From positions 1-41,076 of the forward strand of contig USJW01000034.1 in NCBI GenBank assembly GCA_900555045.1: DNA of 41,076 bases, read 5' to 3'. The position numbers and the translations under genes are program-made. The stretch is from an uncultured Clostridium sp. (GTDB lineage Bacteria > Bacillota > Clostridia > Lachnospirales > Lachnospiraceae). The notes beneath the pieces were generated by a model. It ran no database searches. It was given only the letters and a program-made list of their open reading frames with translations, and was not told the origin of the DNA. Positions 8,321 to 16,659 of this stretch are shown here, piece after piece (the first letter of the stretch is position 1; every line of letters begins with the position of its first letter).

Positions 8321-8811
8321 GAGTCGGTCAAACCTCCATTTTCGGGTGATGGGAAGGCCGCTTGGAAAACGGCCGGTTGCGTTTTACGGTATTCTAAATT
8401 ATATGAAAACCGGGCGCAATTTATGAGGAGTGGGCGTCTCTTTGCTGTGGGGGGCAAAGAATGTATGCCGCCCCTGCAAAAATCGGTCCCCGGGGCAAAA
8501 CGGTCCTCCGGTCTCCCGCCCCGCGTCTGTCCGCCGCACAGAGACAGCCCCTTTAGCCGGAAAAGTGGGCTTAAATGCCCGTCCATGTCTTGACGAATAT
8601 TCGCGGAAAGCTTATACTTAAAGCTATTAAAACCAGGAACGTGCTTGAAAATTCTCTGCATTCCGGCGGCCGTATTGTCAGCCGCAGGGGCAGGCAATTT
8701 TCAAGCACGTTCCCGGGTAAAATAAGGGCGCAGGGCCTCCGGAGCGCGCATGCAGTGCGGACAAGCCCGGAGAGCGGCAAGAGGGCGCCCGGGAAATGAG
8801 GGAATGAGACC
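8321..8811. other. Intergenic region between DUF885 gene and metG
   Basis: 491 bases between divergent genes. No convincing coding frame: the short frames here lack ribosome-binding sites. It holds a nested inverted repeat at 8636-8713 (listed separately). No T-box or SAM riboswitch motif was recognised before metG, and I could not identify clear promoters for either flanking gene. Confidence 0.6.
8636..8713. repeat. Nested inverted repeat upstream of metG
   Basis: Perfect 18-bp arms: GGAACGTGCTTGAAAATT at 8636-8653 and its exact reverse complement at 8696-8713, separated by 42 bases. Inside, GCGGC and GCCGC flank a 10-base loop (CGTATTGTCA), giving a second hairpin. No T-run follows, so it does not look like a simple terminator. 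It could be a leader RNA structure of metG or a small mobile-type repeat. Confidence 0.85.
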
Positions 8812-10800
8812 ATGTGTCAGAACTGTAAAAAGCCATATTATATCACCACGGCCATCGCGTACGCCTCCGGCAAGCCCCACATCGGCAACACCTACGAGAT
8901 CGTGCTGGCCGACAGCATCGCCCGCTACAAGAGGGCGCAGGGCTACGACGTGTTCTTCCAGACCGGAACGGACGAGCACGGCCAGAAGATTGAGGAGAAG
9001 GCGGACGCGGCCGGCGTTACGCCCAAGGAGTTCGTGGACAATGCAGCCGCTGAGATCAAGCGGATCTGGGATCTGATGAACACCTCCTACGACAAGTTTA
9101 TCCGCACCACCGACGCGGATCACGAGGCCCAGGTGCAGAAGATTTTCAAGCGCCTGTACGACCAGGGCGATATCTACAAGGGCTACTACGAGGGCTTATA
9201 CTGCACGCCCTGCGAGTCCTTCTTCACCGAGTCCCAGCTGGTGGACGGCAAGTGCCCGGACTGCGGCCGCGAGGTGAAGCCCGCCAAGGAGGAGGCGTAC
9301 TTTTTCCGCATGAGCAAGTACGCGCCCAAGCTGATCGAGTACATCAACGAGCATCCGGAGTTCATCCAGCCCGTGTCCAGAAAGAACGAGATGATGAACA
9401 ACTTCCTGCTGCCGGGACTTCAGGACCTGTGCGTGTCCAGAACCACCTTCAGCTGGGGAATCCCGGTTACCTTTGACCCGAAGCATGTGACCTATGTGTG
9501 GCTCGACGCCCTGACCAATTACATCACCGGCATCGGCTACGACTGCGACGGCGACAGCACGGACCAGTTTAAGAAGTACTGGCCCGCGGACCTGCACCTG
9601 ATCGGAAAGGACATTATCCGCTTCCACACCATCTACTGGCCCATCTTCCTGATGGCCCTGGGCGTGGAGCTGCCTAAGCAGGTGTTCGGCCATCCGTGGC
9701 TCTTACAGGGCGACGGCAAGATGAGCAAATCCAAGGGCAATGTGCTCTACGCCGACACGCTGGTGGACTTCTTCGGCGTGGACGCGGTGCGCTACTTTGT
9801 GCTGCACGAGATGCCCTTTGACAACGACGGCGTGATCTCCTGGGAGCTGATGGTGGAGCGGATGAACTCCGATCTGGCCAACATCTTAGGAAACCTGGTG
9901 AACCGCACCATCTCCATGAGCAACAAGTATTTCGGCGGAATCGTGGCGGACAAGGGCGTGGCGGAGGCCGTGGACGAGGATTTAAAGGCCACGGTTCTGG
10001 ATGCGGTGAAGAAAGTGGAAGCCAAGATGGAGCAGCTGCGCGTGGCCGACGCCATGACCGAGATCTTCAACATCTTCCGCAGAAGCAACAAATACATCGA
10101 CGAGACCACGCCCTGGGCGTTGGCCAAGGACGAGGAGAAGAAGGACCGTCTGTCCACCGTTCTCTACAACCTGACGGAGGCCATCACCATCGGCGCTTCC
10201 TTACTGGAGCCGTTTATGCCGGAGACCTCCGGGAAGATTCTGGCGCAGCTTAACACCGTGAAGCGCGAGCTGGATCAGATGGATCAGTTCGGCCTGTACG
10301 CTTCCGGCACCAAGGTGACGGAGAAGCCGGAAATTCTGTTTGCGCGCATGGACATCAAGGAAGTGATGGACAAGGTGGAGGCGATGAACGCTGCCGCCGG
10401 CGTGAAGACGGAGCAGAAGCCGGAGGAAGCCGCCAAGGAGACCGCGGCCGACGGAATCGATCTGGAGGCCAAGCCGCAGATCACCTACGACGATTTTGCC
10501 AAGCTGCAGTTCCAGGTGGGCGAGATCATCGCCTGCGAGGCGGTGCCCAAGTCCAAGAAGCTGCTGTGCTCCAAGGTGAAGATCGGCAGCCAGGTGCGCC
10601 AGATTCTGAGCGGCATCAAGGCGCACTACACGCCGGAGGAGATGGTCGGCAAGAAGGTTATGGTTGTGACCAACTTAAAGCCCGCCAAGCTGGCCGGCAT
10701 GGTGTCCGAGGGTATGCTTCTGTGCGCCGAGGACGCGGAGGGCAATCTGGCGCTGATGAAGCCGGAGAAGGATATGCCGTCCGGGGCGGAGATCTGCTGA
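8812..10800 (+). CDS. metG: Methionyl-tRNA synthetase
   Basis: Charges tRNA-Met and initiator tRNA in the cytoplasm. The 662 residues include the class I catalytic core with the HIGN signature (HIGH equivalent, near residue 24), TGTDEHGQKI, a CPxC-type zinc knuckle (CTPCESFF then CPDCGRE), and GKMSKSKGN (KMSKS loop, near 303). After the anticodon-binding helices, a low-complexity linker around 520-555 leads to a C-terminal EMAP-II/Arc1p-type tRNA-binding domain (about 560-662), which dimerises many bacterial enzymes. ATG with a moderate GAGGGA site upstream. Its leader carries a long inverted repeat, but I see no T-box. Confidence 0.97.
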   Translation: MCQNCKKPYYITTAIAYASGKPHIGNTYEIVLADSIARYKRAQGYDVFFQTGTDEHGQKIEEKADAAGVTPKEFVDNAAAEIKRIWDLMNTSYDKFIRTTDADHEAQVQKIFKRLYDQGDIYKGYYEGLYCTPCESFFTESQLVDGKCPDCGREVKPAKEEAYFFRMSKYAPKLIEYINEHPEFIQPVSRKNEMMNNFLLPGLQDLCVSRTTFSWGIPVTFDPKHVTYVWLDALTNYITGIGYDCDGDSTDQFKKYWPADLHLIGKDIIRFHTIYWPIFLMALGVELPKQVFGHPWLLQGDGKMSKSKGNVLYADTLVDFFGVDAVRYFVLHEMPFDNDGVISWELMVERMNSDLANILGNLVNRTISMSNKYFGGIVADKGVAEAVDEDLKATVLDAVKKVEAKMEQLRVADAMTEIFNIFRRSNKYIDETTPWALAKDEEKKDRLSTVLYNLTEAITIGASLLEPFMPETSGKILAQLNTVKRELDQMDQFGLYASGTKVTEKPEILFARMDIKEVMDKVEAMNAAAGVKTEQKPEEAAKETAADGIDLEAKPQITYDDFAKLQFQVGEIIACEAVPKSKKLLCSKVKIGSQVRQILSGIKAHYTPEEMVGKKVMVVTNLKPAKLAGMVSEGMLLCAEDAEGNLALMKPEKDMPSGAEIC

Positions 10801-10889
10801 TTAAAGTGAATTCCGCACACGTGATCCCGGCTCGGGGCGCTTCGAGCTCGGGCTCCCGACGCGGAAAATAACGTTGTCTATAATCTGAA

Positions 10890-10917
10890 GCGGTGGCGTT
10901 TATACGCCCCGCTTTTT
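10890..10917 (+). terminator. Terminator downstream of metG
   Basis: GCGGTGGCGT and ACGCCCCGC pair over 9 bp with one bulged T around a TTAT loop, then TTTTTAT. Standard intrinsic terminator 90 bases after the metG stop. Confidence 0.75.
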
Positions 10918-11116
10918 ATATCTCGATCACCGGGAGGCCAAAAAAGGTGGGGACATGGGTGGCGTTTTGCGGCGATATCTGGCCGGCATCGCCAAAAAAT
11001 GGGGATTAGTCCCTAAAAATACCGTTAAAATGGGGATAAAGTGGGAGAAAACTTGCATTTTTCCGCTCTTTGGAGTATGATAATAGGACACGCAAATATA
11101 ATGTGGGGTACGAAAG
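10918..11116 (+). promoter_or_regulatory. Promoter region of the traX-tatD unit
   Basis: TTGCAT (11053-11058), a 17-base spacer and TATGAT (11076-11081) form a good sigma-A promoter 35 bases before the TraX start codon. No other feature was seen in the rest of this stretch. Confidence 0.65.
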
Positions 11117-12004
11117 ATGAACGGAAGAAGCAGGAGAAGAAGTTATTCGAGACGAACCGGTGGGGCGGGGCGTTCCGGCAGGGGTAGCTACTTAGGCGGG
11201 GCAGGGCGCTCCGGCCGCGCGTCGTATGCCGCGCGCTACGGATCCGGGCGGCCGAATCGCCCGTTTAACGGGCTGACCGGGAATCAGCTGAAGCTAATCG
11301 GCCTGTTCGCTATGTTTGCGGACCACATCGGGGCGGTGGTGATCCAGTGCGGGATACTGCACGGGAGGCAGCCGGCCGTGTGCAGCGCGATCATCGCCAC
11401 CGCAGAGGGGCAGCGCTGGCTGCTGGTGGGCCGGGTTTTGCGCTATGCGGGCCGCCTGGCGTTTCCCATTTTTGCCTTTTTGCTGGTGGAGGGATTCATT
11501 CACACCAGGAGCAGGGTGAGTTATGCGCTGCGCATCGGGCTCCTGGCGCTGGTGTCGGAGGTCCCCTTTGACCTGGCCGTCTACAATACCTGGTTTCACC
11601 CGGCGTACCAGAACGGGGTGTTCACGCTGTTCATCGGGATTTTAGTGATGGCGGGGATCTGGTATTTCGGAAATGTGTTTCTGCAGATTCTGGTGGTGGC
11701 GGGCGGTTGCGCCCTGGCCTGGGTCGTGAAATCGGACTACAGCGTGCTGGGCGTGCTGCTGATTGCGGGGCTCTACTGGTTCAGGAGCAGCGATATCGGC
11801 CAGCTGGTCTGGGGCGTGGCCCTGTCCGCGCTGGAGAGTATAAACTACTACTGTGTCTCGGCGCTGGCCTACGTGCCCATTGTCCTGTACAATGGACGCC
11901 GGGGAGCGCAGGGGCTGAAATATTTATTCTACGTGATCTATCCGGTTCATTTTCTGGCGCTGTACGCCCTGACCGGGTGGGCCGCGAAATTGTCAGGAGT
12001 ATAG
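11117..12004 (+). CDS. TraX-family membrane protein
   Basis: A 295-residue integral membrane protein with the TraX signature LTGNQLKLIGLFAMFADHIG near residues 53-72, a further conserved block around RLAFPIFAFLLVEGF, and about seven hydrophobic segments. TraX of F acetylates pilin; chromosomal TraX-like proteins in Firmicutes belong to the same acyltransferase-like family, with unknown targets. The first 55 residues are an unusual Arg/Gly/Ser-rich tail with a 12-residue near-repeat (GGAGRSGRGSYL, GGAGRSGRASYA), probably cytoplasmic and disordered. Nothing else in the window is conjugation-related. The stop lies 4 bases before the tatD start, so the two are translationally close. Confidence 0.8.
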   Translation: MNGRSRRRSYSRRTGGAGRSGRGSYLGGAGRSGRASYAARYGSGRPNRPFNGLTGNQLKLIGLFAMFADHIGAVVIQCGILHGRQPAVCSAIIATAEGQRWLLVGRVLRYAGRLAFPIFAFLLVEGFIHTRSRVSYALRIGLLALVSEVPFDLAVYNTWFHPAYQNGVFTLFIGILVMAGIWYFGNVFLQILVVAGGCALAWVVKSDYSVLGVLLIAGLYWFRSSDIGQLVWGVALSALESINYYCVSALAYVPIVLYNGRRGAQGLKYLFYVIYPVHFLALYALTGWAAKLSGV

Positions 12005-12008
12005 AGAG

Positions 12009-12779
12009 ATGATTTTTGATACACATGCACACTATGACGATGACGCCTTTGACGAGGACCGGGAGGCGCTTCTTAGCGGCCTTCGGGAGGCCGGAATCGG
12101 CGCGGTGACCAACATCGGCGCCAGCTTATCCAGCAGCAGGACCACCCTCCAGCTGTCCGCGCGGTATCCCTGGATGTACGCCGCCGTGGGGGTTCACCCC
12201 AGCGAGACGGCAGAGCTCACCGAGGAGGGCCTTGACTGGCTGCGGCAGGCGGCCGCAGCGGAGCGGGTGGTGGCCATCGGTGAGATCGGCTTGGATTACT
12301 ACTGGGAGGAGCCGGAGCACGAGATCCAGAAAAAGTGGTTCTCCCGCCAGCTGGCGCTGGCCGCGGAGCTAAAGCTGCCGGTGGCGATTCACAGCCGGGA
12401 CGCGGCAAAGGATACCCTCGATATCATGAAGGCGGAGTGCGCCAGGGAGTTCGGCGGCGTGATCCACTGCTTCTCCTACACCGTGGAGATGGCGCGCGAG
12501 TACTTAAACATGGGATTCTACCTGGGAATCGGCGGTGTGGTCACCTTCAACAACGCCAAGAAGCTGAAGGAAGTGGTGCAGTACGCGCCGCTCGACCAGC
12601 TGGTTCTGGAGACGGACTGCCCGTACCTGGCCCCGGTGCCCAACCGCGGAAAGCGCAATTCCTCCTTGAATCTGTCCTACGTGGCGGAGGAGATCGCGAA
12701 GCTCAAGGGCGTGACCCGCGAGCAGGTGGAGGCGGTCACCTGGGAGAACGCGCGAAAACTGTACAAAATAAAAGGCTGA
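12009..12779 (+). CDS. tatD: TatD-family deoxyribonuclease
   Basis: Metal-dependent hydrolase of the TatD/YcfH family, a 3'-5' DNase in the TIM-barrel amidohydrolase fold. Signatures: FDTHAHYDD at the start (metal HxH), GEIGLDYYW near residue 95, PVAIHSRDA, and ETDCPYLAP near 205. At 256 residues it has the family length. AGGAG sits 9 bases upstream of the ATG, inside the end of the traX-like gene. metG followed by tatD is a common Firmicute order; here the TraX gene is inserted between them. Confidence 0.93.
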   Translation: MIFDTHAHYDDDAFDEDREALLSGLREAGIGAVTNIGASLSSSRTTLQLSARYPWMYAAVGVHPSETAELTEEGLDWLRQAAAAERVVAIGEIGLDYYWEEPEHEIQKKWFSRQLALAAELKLPVAIHSRDAAKDTLDIMKAECAREFGGVIHCFSYTVEMAREYLNMGFYLGIGGVVTFNNAKKLKEVVQYAPLDQLVLETDCPYLAPVPNRGKRNSSLNLSYVAEEIAKLKGVTREQVEAVTWENARKLYKIKG

Positions 12780-12799
12780 CCGCGCGGTCAGCCTTTTTT
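12771..12799. terminator. Bidirectional terminator after tatD
   Basis: AAAGGCTGACCG and CGGTCAGCCTTT form a strong 11-12 bp stem followed by TTTTTT on the plus strand. On the minus strand an A-rich flank (AAAATAAAA) gives a U-rich tail, so it can also end the convergent creatininase transcript. Confidence 0.92.
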
Positions 12800-12821
12800 G
12801 GCGATTGCAATGGACTAAAAA

Positions 12822-13613
12822 TCAACCCTTCCAGTCCCGTATCTCCAGCAATCCCGGCACCAGCACCTTCGCGCTGGTCCGGAGAATAATGTCTCCTTTT
12901 TCGGCGGTGGCCCCGGACGGGTCCCCGCCGATTCCGATTGGTTTTCCATCGGCGGTCTTCCAGTCCTCGGAGACCCAGCCGAGGGAGACGTTTCCATAGA
13001 GCTTTAAGGCCTTGTTGTCCTTGAAGGCGGTGGGGATTCCTGCCTCGGAGGTCTCAAGCTTTACCAGGGATGGGTCCACAGCCATGACCATGGAGGTCTC
13101 CATCTCGCCGCCGTGGAAGTCCCACACATTCCCATCGGAGATTGTCGCCACCACGTCCGGATGGCTGAAGGCACCGGAGGAGAGAAGGAACGGCGCGATG
13201 CCAAGCTCGCTGCGCAGCTCCCGGCTTATGACCTGCGCGATGGGGGCGTTGCCGCCGTGGCAGATTAAGAGGGCCAGCTTTTTAAAGCCGTGGTGCGCCA
13301 GGCTGGAGCAGATGTCGTAGAGCATGTGGTAGTAGGTGTCCGGCTTAAAGGTGATGGAGCCGCAGAAGTTCTTGTGCTCCGTGCTGAGCCCCACGGGGAT
13401 CACGGGGAAGATTAACATAGGAAAATCCGGATCCACGGCCTCAAGCTCCTCCGTGAGATACCGGGTCATGGCCTCGGCGATGATGTCGTCGGAGCCAAGG
13501 GGCGCCTGGTTTCCGTGTTGCTCCAGCGCACCGAGGGGGATCAAAACGATGGTGTTCTCCCGGTCCACCTGCTCCATTTCCAGTCTTGTGAGTTCTCTGT
13601 ATTTGCGAATCAT
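12822..13613 (-). CDS. Creatininase-family amidohydrolase
   Basis: A 263-residue cytoplasmic metal hydrolase. Metal ligands are seen in GALEQHG (E31, H33) and PLGSDD (D42), then LLICHGGN and FHGGEMETS, the order known for creatininase, MftE and archaeal ArfB. GGAGG precedes the ATG by about 10 bases. It follows ribU by 26 bases, so it is very probably in the transcript controlled by the FMN riboswitch. ArfB, a member of this family, deformylates a riboflavin-pathway intermediate in archaea, so a flavin-related amide or formamide substrate is a reasonable inference. Creatinine hydrolysis is less likely in this setting. The exact substrate is unknown. Confidence 0.85.
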   Translation of the reverse strand: MIRKYRELTRLEMEQVDRENTIVLIPLGALEQHGNQAPLGSDDIIAEAMTRYLTEELEAVDPDFPMLIFPVIPVGLSTEHKNFCGSITFKPDTYYHMLYDICSSLAHHGFKKLALLICHGGNAPIAQVISRELRSELGIAPFLLSSGAFSHPDVVATISDGNVWDFHGGEMETSMVMAVDPSLVKLETSEAGIPTAFKDNKALKLYGNVSLGWVSEDWKTADGKPIGIGGDPSGATAEKGDIILRTSAKVLVPGLLEIRDWKG

Positions 13614-13639
13614 GTGATGTGTCCTCCTGTCCGCCGGCG

Positions 13640-14248
13640 TCAGGCCAGCTTAATTGCGGGGTAAACTGCGTGCAGTCGGTTGTACAGCAGATAGCCCACA
13701 AAGTAGTTTAATCCCAGCTTCAGAATATTGAAGGGGATGGTGGCCAGCACGATGAAGGAGGTCAGATCCGTGATCGCGGGGTTGACCGAGGACACCATCT
13801 GCACCACGCTGTTCAGCGAGACGCCCATGGCCGCAGCGTAGAGCGGCAGGGTGATGAAGGCGTTGCAGAAGCACGCGAAGGCGGTGCGGATGCCGACGCT
13901 GGCTGCCAGGGCGGTGAAGGCCGCGCGGCGGTTTCTGCCCATTTTTCCGTAGATCACCCACAGCGGCAGCACGAACAGGGCCACGCCGATCAGGTTGGAC
14001 AGCTCGCCCACGTACATGGAGTTGGTTCCGACGGTGATCAGCTTGATCAGAATCTTGATAATTTCCACCCAGGCGGCGGAAGCCGGACCCATCATAAACA
14101 GTGCGATGATGGAGGGCACGTCGCTGAAGTCCACCTTGTAGAACGGCGGCATCAGGGGCACCGAGAATTCCAGGGACATGAGGGCCCCGGCGGCGGCGGC
14201 CAGCATGCCGGTGTAGACGAGTTTCTGAATACTCCATTTTGATTTCAT
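13640..14248 (-). CDS. ribU: Riboflavin ECF transporter S component
   Basis: Membrane-embedded riboflavin-binding subunit of an energy-coupling-factor transporter; it needs the shared EcfA-A'-T module, which is not in this window. The 202 residues have about six hydrophobic helices. The N-terminal segment LVYTGMLAAAAGALMSLE carries the short-side-chain helix that docks to EcfT, and VDFSDVPSIIA is typical of RibU. ATG with AAGGAGG about 9 bases upstream. The preceding FMN riboswitch supports the substrate assignment strongly. Confidence 0.92.
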   Translation of the reverse strand: MKSKWSIQKLVYTGMLAAAAGALMSLEFSVPLMPPFYKVDFSDVPSIIALFMMGPASAAWVEIIKILIKLITVGTNSMYVGELSNLIGVALFVLPLWVIYGKMGRNRRAAFTALAASVGIRTAFACFCNAFITLPLYAAAMGVSLNSVVQMVSSVNPAITDLTSFIVLATIPFNILKLGLNYFVGYLLYNRLHAVYPAIKLA

Positions 14249-14322
14249 AACGAAAACCTCCTTGAATTAAATAATAGGTGTTTTGGCAATGAAACAAGTT
14301 CCCGTGCACATTTGCAGGCATC

Positions 14323-14350
14323 AAAAAATCTCAGGCGAAGGGGCCTGAGA
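14323..14350 (-). terminator. Expression-platform terminator of the FMN riboswitch
   Basis: On the minus strand, TCTCAGGC and GCCTGAGA pair around a 6-base loop and are followed by TTTTTT. It lies between the aptamer and the ribU start, as expected for premature termination when FMN is bound. Confidence 0.85.
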
Positions 14351-14411
14351 TCGATGTACCATTCACAATAAATAACTGAAAATATTTCCATTATCCACAA
14401 TGAACGCGCTT

Positions 14412-14522
14412 GTCTTCTCTCATCCAGACTATACTGTCGGTTTTGGAATTGCACCAAATCAGCCGCCGTAGCGGGTCGCGGACTATACCGCCGGTAGGGA
14501 ATTGCACCCTGCCCCGAAGAAC
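14412..14522 (-). promoter_or_regulatory. FMN riboswitch (RFN element)
   Basis: Read on the minus strand, the conserved blocks appear in order: GGGGCAGGGTG, AATTCCCTACCGGCGGTAT, AGTCCGCGACCCGC, GATTTGGTG, AATTCCAAAACCGACAGTA, and AGTCTGGATGAGAGAAG. This is a textbook RFN aptamer. With the downstream terminator it should shut off ribU and the creatininase gene when FMN is plentiful. Confidence 0.97.
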
Positions 14523-14541
14523 TTATTTATTTGCTGGTTTT

Positions 14542-14570
14542 AGACTAGCACAATCCTTGGCGGATGTCAA
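14542..14570 (-). promoter_or_regulatory. Promoter of the FMN-riboswitch transcript
   Basis: On the minus strand, TTGACA (14565-14570), a 17-base spacer and TAGTCT (14542-14547), about 20 bases upstream of the aptamer. Confidence 0.8.
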
Positions 14571-14640
14571 CTGTTGCTGTCGGAAAGTTTTAAGGCCCGG
14601 CGAAACGGACCGGGATAAAACCGCCGCAGCGCGGGACAAA

Positions 14641-15510
14641 TCACTCCTTCACCGCGGTCAAAATTCCTGCGGAGATGACCAGTGCACCAACCACGAAACT
14701 GGCCGTGATCTCCTCGTGCAGAAAGAGCACGCCCATGACAGCCGAGGTCAGGGGCTGTAAGGGATAAAGCATGGAGCAGGTGCTGGCCTTTAAGAGCTGC
14801 AGGGACTTGTTCCACAGCGTGTGGGCCAGGGCCGTGCAGACCACCGCCAGGTAGATTAGGGACAGCACGGCGGGCATGGTCAGGGTGCAGGGCTGCATGG
14901 ACAGCTCGACGGCCGCGGCCGGTATGTTGAAGCACAGGGCGATGGCCATGCCGGTCAGCGCTATCTGGATGGGGTCATACTTTCCGGCCACCTTGCGCAC
15001 CATCACCGAGGACAGGGACCAGAAGGTGACGGAGAACACGGACGCCAGGATTCCCATGGGGTTTAAATTGCCCCCTCCGCCGCCCAGGATGATGTAGACG
15101 CCCGCCACGGACACCGCGATGCCGATCATCCGCCGCAGAGAGACGCGCTCCTTTAAGAATACGGCCGCCATCAGCGCGATGAACACAGGGTTTAAGGCGT
15201 TGATCAGAGAGGCCATGGAGGCGTTAAGCAGCTGGGTCCCGATCAGCTGGCAGGCGATGGAGGTGAAGTATCCCACGCCGCCGATGATGATGAAATATTT
15301 CCAGTCCTGCCGCTCCACACGCTTCATGCCCTTTTTCTTCATGATGATGAACAGCAGGATCACGGACAGGGAGTAGCGCCCCAGAAGTACCGTGACCGGC
15401 GGAACAACGGCCAGCGCGTACTTTGCGACCACGTACAGGCTGCCCCAGATGATGAAGGTGCACACCAGACAGATATAGCCAAGTCGTTTTTGATTCATAG
15501 CTTCTACCAT
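14641..15510 (-). CDS. EamA/DMT-family transporter
   Basis: A 289-residue inner-membrane protein with ten predicted hydrophobic segments in two EamA repeats, each beginning with a GS-type motif (FIIWGSLYVVAKYAL; VFSVTFWSLSSVMVRK). The drug/metabolite transporter superfamily exports or imports small metabolites; the substrate is not readable. Two starts are possible, at 15510 and 15498, each with only a weak purine-rich site. It is monocistronic. A small GC hairpin at 14596-14614 may end it, but the U-tail is poor. Confidence 0.87.
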   Translation of the reverse strand: MVEAMNQKRLGYICLVCTFIIWGSLYVVAKYALAVVPPVTVLLGRYSLSVILLFIIMKKKGMKRVERQDWKYFIIIGGVGYFTSIACQLIGTQLLNASMASLINALNPVFIALMAAVFLKERVSLRRMIGIAVSVAGVYIILGGGGGNLNPMGILASVFSVTFWSLSSVMVRKVAGKYDPIQIALTGMAIALCFNIPAAAVELSMQPCTLTMPAVLSLIYLAVVCTALAHTLWNKSLQLLKASTCSMLYPLQPLTSAVMGVLFLHEEITASFVVGALVISAGILTAVKE

Positions 15511-15630
15511 TCTTTCTTTCGCATTTTGTGCGGTGTTCCCAAAACCGCACGCCCTCCATCATAGCATATTTTTTCTCAATAAACAATACGCGCAAGTCCC
15601 CTGCGCGGGAAAGTTGGGGCGGTTTTTACA

Positions 15631-15659
15631 TTGACTTTTGCCGGTGAATACAGTACAGT
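15631..15659 (+). promoter_or_regulatory. Promoter of ksgA
   Basis: TTGACT (15631-15636), a 17-base spacer and TACAGT (15654-15659), 44 bases before the ksgA ATG. Confidence 0.65.
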
Positions 15660-15703
15660 TAAAAGAGGGCTTTTTGAGAGCCGTTTGAAAGGAAATCCGT
15701 ATT

Positions 15704-16570
15704 ATGGCGACTTTGGGAAATCCAAAAGAGACAATTGAAATCATACAGAAATACCAGTTTGCGTTCCAGAAAAAATTCGGCCAGAATTTCCTCATCGACA
15801 CCCACGTGCTGGACAAGATTATAAGCGCCGCGGGCATCGGCCCTGAGGACTGTGTGCTGGAGATCGGCCCCGGGATCGGCACCATGACCCAGTATCTGGC
15901 CGAGCATGCCCGCCAGGTGGTGGCGGTGGAGATTGACACCAACCTAATCCCCATTCTGGGGGAGACCCTTAAGGACTACGGCAATGTGACCGTGATCAAC
16001 GACGACATCCTGAAGGTTGACATAAATGGACTGGTGGACCGTTACAACGGGGGGCGCCCGATCAAGGTGGTGGCGAACCTGCCCTACTACATCACAACCC
16101 CCATCATCATGGGCCTGTTTGAGAGCGGCGTGCCCATCGACAACATCACGGTGATGGTGCAGAAGGAGGTGGCCGACCGCATGCAGGTGGGCCCCGGCTC
16201 CAAGGACTACGGGGCGCTGTCCCTGGCCGTCCAGTACTACGCCAGCCCCTACATTGTGGCGAATGTGCCGCCCAACTGCTTTATCCCCAGGCCAAACGTG
16301 GGGTCCGCGGTGATCCGGCTGACGCGCTACAAGGAACCTCCGGTGGAGGTAAAGGATGCATTGCTCATGTTCCGGCTGATCCGGGCATCGTTCAACCAGC
16401 GCCGCAAGACGCTGCAGAACGGCCTAAACAATTCGCCTGAGCTCTCCTACACAAAAGAACAGATCACGCAGGCCATCGAGAGCCTCGGGGTGTCCGCGTC
16501 CGTGCGCGGGGAGGCCCTCACGCTGGAACAATTTGCGCAGCTGGCCAATTATTTCACGGAACATTTTTAA
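15704..16570 (+). CDS. rsmA: 16S rRNA dimethyladenosine transferase
   Basis: KsgA/RsmA dimethylates the two adjacent adenines near the 3' end of 16S rRNA during small-subunit assembly, using S-adenosylmethionine. The 288-residue product has GQNFLID early, the SAM-binding loop EIGPGIGTMT near residue 50, and the catalytic NLPYYITTPI motif near 126. The RNA-binding C-terminal domain ends in the usual LTLEQFAQLANYF. A purine-rich ribosome-binding site (GAAAGGAAA) precedes the ATG. Confidence 0.97.
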   Translation: MATLGNPKETIEIIQKYQFAFQKKFGQNFLIDTHVLDKIISAAGIGPEDCVLEIGPGIGTMTQYLAEHARQVVAVEIDTNLIPILGETLKDYGNVTVINDDILKVDINGLVDRYNGGRPIKVVANLPYYITTPIIMGLFESGVPIDNITVMVQKEVADRMQVGPGSKDYGALSLAVQYYASPYIVANVPPNCFIPRPNVGSAVIRLTRYKEPPVEVKDALLMFRLIRASFNQRRKTLQNGLNNSPELSYTKEQITQAIESLGVSASVRGEALTLEQFAQLANYFTEHF

Positions 16571-16659
16571 ACGGGATGAATCTGGAAATACTCTAGTTAG
16601 ATAAATTCTGCCTGGCAGAGAAGGAAATTCGAACATTTATGGAAAGGAAGAGTGAGCAG

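Noticed and set aside
8321..8811. T-box or S-box leader before metG
   Set aside because: No AGGGTGGNACCGCG motif and no SAM riboswitch blocks were found; only the inverted repeat is visible.
11117..12004. Conjugative element signalled by the TraX-family gene
   Set aside because: No relaxase, type IV secretion or integrase genes are in the window, and flanking genes are housekeeping.
16607..16619. Short hairpin TCTGCC-T-GGCAGA before the oleate hydratase gene
   Set aside because: A one-base centre is too tight for an RNA hairpin, and no T-run follows; too short to claim as an operator.
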